From the NCBI GenBank assembly GCA_030643285.1, contig DAOWMC010000001.1, positions 1 to 21,417 on the forward strand: a stretch of 21,417 bases of DNA. The letters are read 5' to 3'. The position numbers were made by a program, and so were the translations under genes. This document shows positions 15,095 to 21,417 of the stretch, piece by piece. This stretch comes from Methanobacteriota archaeon. GTDB lineage: Archaea; Halobacteriota; Syntropharchaeia; DAOWMC01. Each line of letters opens with the position of its first letter. Position 1 is the stretch's first letter. The notes beneath the pieces were generated by a model. That model searched no databases, had not been told where the DNA came from, and saw only the letters and a program-made list of their open reading frames with translations.

Positions 15095-15179
15095 GCCGGG
15101 GTGGCAGAGTGGCTAACGCGGCAGGCTCGAGACCTGCTGTCTCTTCTGAGACGCCTGGGTTCGAATCCTAGCCCCGGCG
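15095..15179 (+). tRNA. tRNA-Ser (anticodon CGA)
   Basis: Acceptor arms GCCGGGG (15095-15101) and CCCCGGC (15172-15178) pair, with discriminator G at 15179. The anticodon stem GCAGG/CCTGC encloses loop CTCGAGA with CGA at 15128-15130, reading TCG. A long variable arm (GTCTC, TTCT, GAGAC at 15139-15152) marks a class II serine tRNA. The T arm is 15155-15171 with TTCGAAT. No CCA is encoded. The tRNA ends 5 nt before the convergent tatC stop. Confidence 0.96.
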
Positions 15180-15184
15180 TACAT

Positions 15185-15949
15185 TCATACTTTAATAAAC
15201 CTTGCGAGGAGCATACTTATTTCATACAGTATAACAAGGACACCGACCACGAGTAACTGTGAAAATCCCGTTGGATCGGGTGCCACGATCAGAGTGAAGG
15301 TCAAAAGACCACCATAGACCCATAAACGTCTTTCTTTAAGCGTTTTAAGCTCAACAAGACCGATCTTTATTGCCAGAAGAAGTATCATGGGAAACTGAAA
15401 CGTAAGGCCAAAGCCAATTAACACATTCGTGATTATCGAATATGTTTTTTTAACTGAAAGTGATGGAATTGCAAGGTCATTACCATACAAAATTGTAAAT
15501 TTAAAAATTTCGGGTAAAGCCGCAAAATAACCGAGCGAGACACCTGCCAAAAAGAGTACAAAAGATGATGGCACTACCATAAGGAAAAATTTCTTTTCAT
15601 GAGGATAGAGGCCAGGGCTCATAAACTTAAACGCTTCATATACGGTCAGGGGAATTACACAAAAAAGTGAAAATATCAATGAGAGCTTCAGACGTGTTAG
15701 TATAACCTCGAGGGGTTCATAAGCGATCATACCAATATCTGCCGAAACAAGATCGTTCCACATTAAAAACATAATTTTATCCGAAAAGAAGGCAAAAACA
15801 ATTAGAAACGCTACCCCAAAGACAATCAGTACAGTAACCATCCGGTTTCTCAGTTCGCCTATATGCTCGGTCAGGGGTAAATCTTTATCACCAATAGGCC
15901 CATCACTATGCTTATTATCTATTTTATCTATTTCTGACATCTCTGGCAT
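15185..15949 (-). CDS. tatC: Sec-independent translocase protein TatC
   Basis: This six-helix membrane protein of 254 residues is the twin-arginine signal receptor of the Tat system. After a hydrophilic N-terminus (about 28 residues) it has the conserved EHIGELRNRM, then FKFMSPGLYPHEKKFF, the periplasmic helix region and GFGLTFQFPMILLLAIKIGLV, and the last pair of helices around VAPDPTGFSQLLV. It follows leuB by 17 nt on the same strand, so read-through is likely. The in-frame ATG at 15940 is an alternative start. tatA lies about 3.7 kb away on the same strand, split off by ppdK, the small Zn-finger-like gene and tRNA-Ser. Confidence 0.95.
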   Translation of the reverse strand: MPEMSEIDKIDNKHSDGPIGDKDLPLTEHIGELRNRMVTVLIVFGVAFLIVFAFFSDKIMFLMWNDLVSADIGMIAYEPLEVILTRLKLSLIFSLFCVIPLTVYEAFKFMSPGLYPHEKKFFLMVVPSSFVLFLAGVSLGYFAALPEIFKFTILYGNDLAIPSLSVKKTYSIITNVLIGFGLTFQFPMILLLAIKIGLVELKTLKERRLWVYGGLLTFTLIVAPDPTGFSQLLVVGVLVILYEISMLLARFIKV

Positions 15950-15966
15950 GATTTACCCTTGGGATT

Positions 15967-17100
15967 TTACCACAAAGTCTTGACCTTCTTTGCTATCTCA
16001 TTTCCAACTTCACTTGTTTTGGAAGAACCTCCAAGGTCATATGTTCTTACCTTTCCCTCTTTTAACACCTGTCTTATTGCAAGTTCTATATAGTTTGATG
16101 CCTTTTCCTCCCCTAAGACATCAAGCATCATTGCACCAGCCCATATCGTTGCAATAGGGTTTGCTTTATCCATTCCCTTGTATTTTGGGGCAGAACCATG
16201 AATTGGCTCAAACATAGACGTGCCCTTTGGGTTTATATTTCCTCCGGGGGCAACACCAAGCCCGCCCTGAATCATTGCCCCAAGGTCAGTTATTATATCC
16301 CCGAACATGTTTGGAGTGACGATAACTTTGAACCATTCCGGATTTTTAACCATCCACATACATATCGCATCAACAAAATTGAATTCGGTTTCAATATCTG
16401 GATAATCCTTTGAAACATCTTCAAATACCTCCCTCCAAAAACCGTACATGTGAGTTAATACATTTGCCTTATCAACCGATGTTACCCGCTCCTTACCTTT
16501 CCTCTTTGCAAGTTCAAAAGCATACTTTATGACACGCGTCGCACCTTCCCTGCTTATCACCCCTATCTGGTATGCGATTTCTTCACTGTCGGATTGTATA
16601 TCAAGTCCGAATTTAAGGCTATACATATTGCGCACGATTTCGAGTGTATCAGTGCCCCCGCCTTTCTTGCACCTGCCACCAACACCAACATAGAAATCCT
16701 CTGTATTTTCCCGTACAACCGTGAAGTCAATGTCTTCTGGTTTTTTATCCTTAAGGGGCGTCCAGGTTCCATCCAACAACTGAATTGGCCTGAGGTTTAT
16801 ATATTGGTCAAAATAAAACCTTAACTTAAGAAGTATACCCAGCTCGACCACACCCGGTTTAACCCGTGGGTCCCCAAGTGCTCCAAGATATATGGCCCTG
16901 TACTTACCAAGCTCTTTTAGCGTATCCTCGGACATAAGTTCGCCAGTCTCCAAATAATAATCCGAACCGTGGGGAAATGAGATCCATTCAACCTCAAAGC
17001 CCCCAATTTCCGATGCGGCATCAATTACCTTTTTACCCTCTTCAATAATTTCTGGCCCGATCCCATCTCCAGAAATTACCGGAATTTTATATTTAGTCAT
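15967..17100 (-). CDS. leuB: Isopropylmalate/isocitrate dehydrogenase family (LeuB-like)
   Basis: This NAD-dependent beta-decarboxylating dehydrogenase has 377 residues. Its order is [11 protein letters not shown] (cofactor/substrate entry), LGALGDPRV, the arginine pair [13 protein letters not shown] as in isopropylmalate dehydrogenases, [15 protein letters not shown], the catalytic Lys region TSVDKANVL, the metal-binding FVDAICMWM and [11 protein letters not shown], and [10 protein letters not shown]. The FDQYINLRP wording also resembles tartrate/malate dehydrogenases (DmlA/TtuC type), so the exact substrate is not certain. If LeuB, it can serve leucine synthesis and, after CimA, the methylmalate step to isoleucine. 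GGTGA lies 5 nt before the ATG. Confidence 0.85.
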   Translation of the reverse strand: MTKYKIPVISGDGIGPEIIEEGKKVIDAASEIGGFEVEWISFPHGSDYYLETGELMSEDTLKELGKYRAIYLGALGDPRVKPGVVELGILLKLRFYFDQYINLRPIQLLDGTWTPLKDKKPEDIDFTVVRENTEDFYVGVGGRCKKGGGTDTLEIVRNMYSLKFGLDIQSDSEEIAYQIGVISREGATRVIKYAFELAKRKGKERVTSVDKANVLTHMYGFWREVFEDVSKDYPDIETEFNFVDAICMWMVKNPEWFKVIVTPNMFGDIITDLGAMIQGGLGVAPGGNINPKGTSMFEPIHGSAPKYKGMDKANPIATIWAGAMMLDVLGEEKASNYIELAIRQVLKEGKVRTYDLGGSSKTSEVGNEIAKKVKTLW

Positions 17101-17109
17101 TTTTTCACC

Positions 17110-17117
17110 GTTTAAAC
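17110..17117. repeat. 8-bp palindrome before leuB
   Basis: GTTTAAAC lies 10 nt ahead of the leuB ATG, just before its ribosome site. It may be chance; there is no second copy nearby. Confidence 0.25.
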
Positions 17118-17198
17118 TTAGTGTTAGCCTTTTTAGATATTATTTTCTAATTCTTACAATATTATAAAACAGATTTGTATTAAAAAAAGGTGATGAAA

Positions 17199-17246
17199 AT
17201 GGTGAAGTTTTTATGTTGGAAGCTATATAGAAGGGGGAGAGGATAA
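17199..17246 (+). other. 15-codon leader ORF before pfdA
   Basis: AAGGTGAT at 17187-17194 is placed 4 nt before ATG 17199. The ORF encodes MVKFLCWKLYRRGRG and stops at TAA 17244-17246, 3 nt before the pfdA ATG. The pfdA ribosome site (GAGAGG) lies inside it. Ribosomes finishing the leader could re-start on pfdA. In many euryarchaea the ribosomal protein LX gene precedes pfdA; this ORF does not resemble it. Confidence 0.4.
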
Positions 17247-17249
17247 AAA

Positions 17250-17684
17250 ATGGATGAAAAAGAACTACAAGAAAAGCTTGTTATGGTAAGGCAATATCAG
17301 ATGCAGGCAGATGCTTTAGCCCAGCAGATTGCACTTGCTCAAACATCCATTGCTGAGCATGATAAGGCCATTATGACCATAAAAGGCATAAAAGACTTGG
17401 AAATAGGAAGTGAGTTGATGATGCCGATAGGGGCAGGGTCGTTCATATATGCAAAGCTCGGCTTGGTAGATCAGGTAGTCATTGAAATTGGCTCTGGGGT
17501 AAATGCTGAAAAAGATCCATTGAGTGCCATTGCAATCTTGGAGGAAAGAAGAGAAGACCTTGGTCAGTCTCTTAAAAGCCTGGATGAAACCATCGTAAAG
17601 GTAGAACAGGAGGCCCAAAAATTACAATCAGAGGTTCAGTCTGAGATCAATATGGCGCAGCAGCAGCAAGCTTTGAACAGGTGA
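17250..17684 (+). CDS. pfdA: Prefoldin subunit alpha
   Basis: The protein has 144 residues, normal for the alpha subunit. N-terminal (about 3-45) and C-terminal (about 98-140) coiled-coil helices, rich in Gln, Glu and Leu, flank a central beta region (GSELMMPIGAGSFIYAKLGLVDQVVIEIG). Two alpha and four beta subunits form the jellyfish-shaped hexamer that holds unfolded proteins for the thermosome. A GAGAGG site 5 nt upstream supports ATG 17250. ftsY starts 4 nt after its stop codon, the common archaeal pairing. Confidence 0.94.
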   Translation: MDEKELQEKLVMVRQYQMQADALAQQIALAQTSIAEHDKAIMTIKGIKDLEIGSELMMPIGAGSFIYAKLGLVDQVVIEIGSGVNAEKDPLSAIAILEERREDLGQSLKSLDETIVKVEQEAQKLQSEVQSEINMAQQQQALNR

Positions 17685-17688
17685 ATTG

Positions 17689-18648
17689 ATGTTTGATGGT
17701 CTGAAAAAGAGGCTTAAAGGTTTTACAAAAGATATAGATGACACGGTCCAGAAAAAGGAAGTGAGCATCGTTGATAAGGCCAAAGCACTCGTTTTAGATC
17801 GACAGGTCATTTTAGATGAAAAAGACCTGGAAAAACCGCTCTGGGAATTAGAGGTTGCCCTGCTTGAAAATGATGTTGCCCTATCCGTGGCTGAAGAGAT
17901 TGTTGTTTGCGTAAAAGAAGAGTTGATAGGTGAAAAAAAAGGGTGGGGAACAAAAACTGACCAGATTGCCAAAAAAGCGCTTAAAAATGCACTCATGAAT
18001 GTTCTTTCGGTAAGTGACCTCGATTTTGATTCTTTTGTCAAAAGCGCTGAAAAACCCATAAATATTGTTTTTATAGGGGTCAATGGTGCTGGAAAAACAA
18101 CGTGTATAGCCAAGGTTGCAAAAAGGCTCATGGAAGAAAACTATTCAGTTGTCATCGCGTCCGCAGACACGTACAGGGCAGGTGCGACAGAACAGATCGA
18201 AAAACATGCCCAAAATCTTGGTTTAAAGCTTATAAAACATCAACAAGGGGCTGACCCTGCAGCAGTGGTATATGATGCGGTGAATTATGCCAGAGCCCGG
18301 CGAAAAGATGTTATTTTATCAGATACAGCCGGTAGACTTCACACAAACATAAACCTCATGGATCAATTGAAAAAGATATGTAGGGTTACAGAGCCGGATC
18401 TGGTCCTATTTGTGGACGAAGCAATCGCGGGAAATGATGCGGTTGAACGGGCAAAGCAGTTTAACGATGTGATAAGAATTGATGGTACGATACTAACAAA
18501 GATGGATGCTGATGCGAAAGGGGGGGCTGCAATATCAATTGCCCATTGTATTGGAAAGCCTATCCTGTTTGTTGGAACGGGCCAAGAATACAAGGATCTA
18601 AAGAAATTTGACCCGCAATGGCTTGTGGATAACTTGGTGGGATCGTAA
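17689..18648 (+). CDS. ftsY: Signal recognition particle receptor FtsY
   Basis: This SRP-type GTPase docks SRP-ribosome complexes at the membrane. ATG 17689 gives 319 residues; TTG 17686 is possible but sits too close to the AGGTGA site at 17679-17684. After a short acidic/basic N domain, the G domain has G1 GVNGAGKT at 130-137, the insertion-box DTYRAGATEQI, DTAGR at 212-216 and TKMDADAKGG from 270. ALLENDVALSVAEEI is the N-domain signature. There is no long A domain, as is usual in archaea. It converges on the surface-protein gene with 11 nt between stops. Confidence 0.96.
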   Translation: MFDGLKKRLKGFTKDIDDTVQKKEVSIVDKAKALVLDRQVILDEKDLEKPLWELEVALLENDVALSVAEEIVVCVKEELIGEKKGWGTKTDQIAKKALKNALMNVLSVSDLDFDSFVKSAEKPINIVFIGVNGAGKTTCIAKVAKRLMEENYSVVIASADTYRAGATEQIEKHAQNLGLKLIKHQQGADPAAVVYDAVNYARARRKDVILSDTAGRLHTNINLMDQLKKICRVTEPDLVLFVDEAIAGNDAVERAKQFNDVIRIDGTILTKMDADAKGGAAISIAHCIGKPILFVGTGQEYKDLKKFDPQWLVDNLVGS

Positions 18649-18659
18649 TAGTTTAAAGG

Positions 18660-21332
18660 TTATTTTTGTTTTCCCTGAACATACAGTATCAACCCCATAA
18701 TTATTTCAATAACAATTACGGCTACAAGTATTATAGCCCATGGTACGACTGGTTTCTGTTCTTCACCCGGTGGCAGTATTTCAGGCGATTGTTCCTCAGT
18801 TACAGGTGCATTAGCAGGCATCTGTTCGGGAAATGACATCATAGTCATGGAGGGTTTTTTGGCAGTCGTTTTCATTTTTTCGGTAAACAGTGCAAAAATC
18901 GTGAAATGAGATAACTCTGCTGTTGCCGTGCTGGTTGTGGTATTCACCGTGGTTTTTAGTGGAACCCATTTTGAACCATCAAATGTCTTTATAACCACAA
19001 CATTCCCTTCAGACACGTCTTTTGGATCGTATGTAGCTGTAAAGTTTATGGAGGGGTTGAAAGTCGATCCGTCCGGTCCAAGGTTGTAGGCGGCTATTGT
19101 TCCACCTATGGGCGTAGAGCCGATTTTAATTGATTTCAATGCCTTCCCATCCACATCCAGCGCAGTTACCCCTTCGGGAATTATCAATTTCGCGGTTTCA
19201 TCAGATGAGAATATGGTGGTTGTGGATTTTACAATCCCTTCCCTATCTGTTGGAAGATTACCCTTTGGTGGGGCCCATCCACCTCCGCCACCGCCACCTC
19301 CGCCACTTTTGGCTCCCCCATCACCAGATCCACCGGGGTTATCCTTCTTGGGGGGTTTTAATTCAGTGGTGAAAATCCAGAGGGGGCCGGTTGTTATTAC
19401 CCCGTGATTATCTGTTGCAACGATCTTCCAGTGATATGTGGTATTATATCCCAATGTCCCGGGATTATATGTCGGGGATGTCAGGTCGCCAGAACCAAGT
19501 GGTGGATCTATATCAGTACCAAAGTAGGCATCATAGGTCACGGTATCCAGTGAGTCAGGGTCTCCACCTGTCCAGCTCAAACCTGCATCGATGGGATAAC
19601 CGGTGGATTGATTTTCCGGCGAGGGGTTATCCGGTGTATTTGGTGGACGATTAACTAAGGGGTGCCAATCTCCTCCATTTGCAATGTTTCCGGAGGAATC
19701 AAATGGCGTTATCGTATCCCCAAGACCATCTCCATCTACATCATTTCCCAAATAGTCGCTCCAGTAGTTCCCACCAAGGTACGATCCACCAAGGATGTTT
19801 GTGCCCTCTGTTTTAGTTATATTCCAGAAGTTGTTTGAATTACCATTATCGAAGGCGTTATTCGTGTTTGTGAGGTAATTGTCGTAGATGAAGTTGTTGC
19901 TTGAATCTTCAAGATTGATGCCATAGACATCATTGGCGTTTGCGGTGTTTTTTGTGAGTGTGTTGTTTGTTGATGAATACAGATAGATGCCGTTCCTGTT
20001 ACCTGATACATCTACATTTTCCACCACAGAATCGCTCGTGTATGCAATCAGTACCCCATGACTGTTCAGGGTTAATATCAAATCTTTAATCGATATACCG
20101 GTTGAATTTATAACACCCACATAACCGGCATCGGTTGGTATTTGCATATTTTGGTCATTGACTATATAGTAAACCGGTTTTTCATCCACCCTGTTGGTTG
20201 CGTCTATGTCGTGAGTATAATGAGACAGACTGTTGCCATAAATACCAAAGTTGTAGCCATTATCTGACATCGTGTTCCCTCTCAGTGTGTTGTTGTTCGA
20301 ATTTTCAATGATGATACCGTAATCGCTGTTTGAGATCAGGATGTTTTCTGTGAGTGTGTTACTGTTACTTGAAAACACAATGTAGATACCTCGCACGTTG
20401 TTTGATGCGGTGTTTTCTGCGATTGTGTTGTAGTCACATGAATCCAGCAGATTGATGCCGTCGTTGATATTTGAACTTGCAACGTTTTCTGCGATTGTGT
20501 TGTAGTTACTTAAAGACTCCAGGTGGATGCCGTAGCCGTTGTTTGTTACGGTGTTTCTTGTGATTATGTTACTGTTTGAATCCGATAGATAGATACCTTC
20601 ATTACCGTTTCCTGTTACTATGTTTTGTGTGAGTATGTTGTTGTTTGAAGACTTTAGGTTAATGCCAAAGAGCGGGTTGTTCGGCACAACGTTTCCTGTG
20701 AGTATGTTGTTGTTTGAAGATTGTAAGAAGATGCCGTAGCCGTTGCCCGACAAAATGTTTTCTGTGAGTATGTTGTTGTTTGAAGATTGTAAGAAGATGC
20801 CGTAGCCGTTGCCCGACAAAATGTTTTCCGTGATTGTGTTGTTATTGTTGCTTGAATACTCAAGGTGGATACCGCAGATGTTTTTTGTTGCATTATTATT
20901 TGAAATATTACAGTGATCCACATCAATTCCAAGATATACTCCTGCAAGGTAATCGATCGGTGCCACTGGCACCCCTGTGGGATCTTCCATTCCGGTTGTC
21001 GCCCCCGTCACCGTAAACCCACTTATATCCACATAGTCTGCAGTTACTTCAAAGATATGATCACCCGGATCCAATGCCATAACCGTAGTTGAGGCCGCCC
21101 CATTCTCGGATCGTATCGTCAAAGCTTTGTTTACATCCACATTTTCGTTATATACACCATCACGCACGATGATCGTGTCACCCGCGGTGGCGTTATCTAC
21201 CGCCTGACCAATCGTCTGATTTCCACCATCAACATATATTGTTTCCGCACTTGCAACTGCCACAGAAGCTATAAAAAATGCTAATGTTAGCGATGCGATT
21301 AGTGCCAATAAACCAACTTTCTTACAATTCAT
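18660..21332 (-). CDS. Secreted NosD-like beta-helix surface protein with C-terminal membrane anchor
   Basis: The protein has 890 residues. A signal peptide with likely cleavage after ASA (residue 29) is followed by a right-handed beta-helix from about 35 to 520 with many PbH1/NosD repeats (NGYGIFLQSSNNN type), a GNYWSDYLGNDVDGDGLGD motif, an Ig/FN3-like domain at about 558-652, a poly-Gly stretch near 672-682, a PGF-pre-PGF-type domain (NLGPDGSTFNPSINFTATYD to AELSHFTIFALF), a Pro/Glu-rich stalk and a final membrane helix at about 864-885 with a basic end. Many N-x-S/T sites suggest glycosylation. It is probably cell-envelope bound, perhaps binding polysaccharide or other cells; its partner is unknown. 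GGGTGGGTAA precedes the ATG. Confidence 0.88.
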   Translation of the reverse strand: MNCKKVGLLALIASLTLAFFIASVAVASAETIYVDGGNQTIGQAVDNATAGDTIIVRDGVYNENVDVNKALTIRSENGAASTTVMALDPGDHIFEVTADYVDISGFTVTGATTGMEDPTGVPVAPIDYLAGVYLGIDVDHCNISNNNATKNICGIHLEYSSNNNNTITENILSGNGYGIFLQSSNNNILTENILSGNGYGIFLQSSNNNILTGNVVPNNPLFGINLKSSNNNILTQNIVTGNGNEGIYLSDSNSNIITRNTVTNNGYGIHLESLSNYNTIAENVASSNINDGINLLDSCDYNTIAENTASNNVRGIYIVFSSNSNTLTENILISNSDYGIIIENSNNNTLRGNTMSDNGYNFGIYGNSLSHYTHDIDATNRVDEKPVYYIVNDQNMQIPTDAGYVGVINSTGISIKDLILTLNSHGVLIAYTSDSVVENVDVSGNRNGIYLYSSTNNTLTKNTANANDVYGINLEDSSNNFIYDNYLTNTNNAFDNGNSNNFWNITKTEGTNILGGSYLGGNYWSDYLGNDVDGDGLGDTITPFDSSGNIANGGDWHPLVNRPPNTPDNPSPENQSTGYPIDAGLSWTGGDPDSLDTVTYDAYFGTDIDPPLGSGDLTSPTYNPGTLGYNTTYHWKIVATDNHGVITTGPLWIFTTELKPPKKDNPGGSGDGGAKSGGGGGGGGGWAPPKGNLPTDREGIVKSTTTIFSSDETAKLIIPEGVTALDVDGKALKSIKIGSTPIGGTIAAYNLGPDGSTFNPSINFTATYDPKDVSEGNVVVIKTFDGSKWVPLKTTVNTTTSTATAELSHFTIFALFTEKMKTTAKKPSMTMMSFPEQMPANAPVTEEQSPEILPPGEEQKPVVPWAIILVAVIVIEIIMGLILYVQGKQK
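20696..20828. repeat. Perfect 66-bp tandem duplication in the beta-helix gene
   Basis: Bases 20696-20761 are repeated without any change at 20762-20827, and the identity runs one base further. The period is 22 codons, one beta-helix turn, so the frame is kept and the repeated unit reads TENILSGNGYGIFLQSSNN. Neighbouring units match only partly, so this copy is recent. Confidence 0.92.
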
Positions 21333-21384
21333 CTGTTACCCACCCAATAAGCCTAACATTTTTTACGATATCATATCACCATAT

Positions 21385-21394
21385 CATATATAAG
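21385..21394 (-). promoter_or_regulatory. TATA box of the surface-protein gene
   Basis: CTTATATATG on the minus strand lies 53-62 nt upstream of the ATG. Downstream of it, 21366-21386 carries three ATATCA-like words in a row (GATATCATATC, CCATATCAT) that could be operator half-sites or simple A/T bias. Confidence 0.5.
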
Positions 21395-21417
21395 CATCCT
21401 GATTTCATGCCAAAACC

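Noticed and set aside
15041..15256. 71-codon frame across tRNA-Ser
   Set aside because: It translates the tRNA cloverleaf and the reverse of tatC; the tRNA explains the sequence.
19280..19312. Low-complexity CCN run as a possible assembly problem
   Set aside because: It encodes poly-Gly in frame between two good domains; the frame is intact on both sides.
20560..20880. Repeated units that look like a CRISPR array or satellite
   Set aside because: The repeats are in frame, encode beta-helix turns, and have no spacer-repeat pattern.

Overview
The window reads as a stretch of archaeal chromosome of about 40% GC by eye, from a euryarchaeon with methanogen-type or alkane-oxidising (Mcr-using) metabolism. 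The evidence is a CfbD gene for coenzyme F430 synthesis, archaeal Cdc48, prefoldin alpha and FtsY, a geranylgeranyl-reductase/ferredoxin pair for archaeal lipids, a (R)-citramalate-synthase-type enzyme, archaeal tRNAs without encoded CCA, A/T-rich TATA-like elements and strong Shine-Dalgarno sites. The lineage could be Methanomicrobia, Syntrophoarchaeia or an ANME relative; the sequence alone does not settle this. I see no mobile element, phage or CRISPR array.

Layout. 1-503 is an AT-rich gene-free region with three perfect inverted repeats and short direct repeats, followed by cfbD. Next come cimA, whose putative promoter contains a dyad, and a cdc48-hsp20 proteostasis operon. A gamma-carbonic-anhydrase-family gene lies on the minus strand. 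Then follow tRNA-Gln(TTG), a small membrane transporter of the COG2426 type, and a divergent pair made of a geranylgeranyl reductase (minus) and an unusual Cys-rich ferredoxin (plus), 33 bp apart. An HD-domain gene overlaps the end of the convergent purM. The minus strand then carries tatA, a DUF35 Zn-ribbon/OB protein and purM in one run, with ppdK upstream under its own promoter. A small Zn-finger-like gene with an apparent -1 frameshift at a run of six G lies divergent from ppdK. tRNA-Ser(CGA) abuts the end of tatC, which follows leuB on the minus strand. On the plus strand pfdA and ftsY form an operon preceded by a 15-codon leader ORF. The window ends with a large secreted beta-helix (NosD-like) surface protein on the minus strand.

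How the genes fit together. CimA and LeuB can act in the citramalate route to 2-oxobutyrate and isoleucine. PpdK links pyruvate and phosphoenolpyruvate for gluconeogenesis. TatA and TatC form a folded-protein exporter split across two nearby loci. Cdc48 with Hsp20, and prefoldin with FtsY, are protein folding and targeting pairs. Geranylgeranyl reductase with its ferredoxin saturates membrane lipids. Most of this is housekeeping. The best candidates for something undescribed are the repeat cluster upstream of cfbD, the frameshifted Zn-finger gene, the short Shine-Dalgarno-led leader ORFs before it and before pfdA, the degenerate ferredoxin, and the dyad before cimA. I do not see a clearly new multi-gene system.
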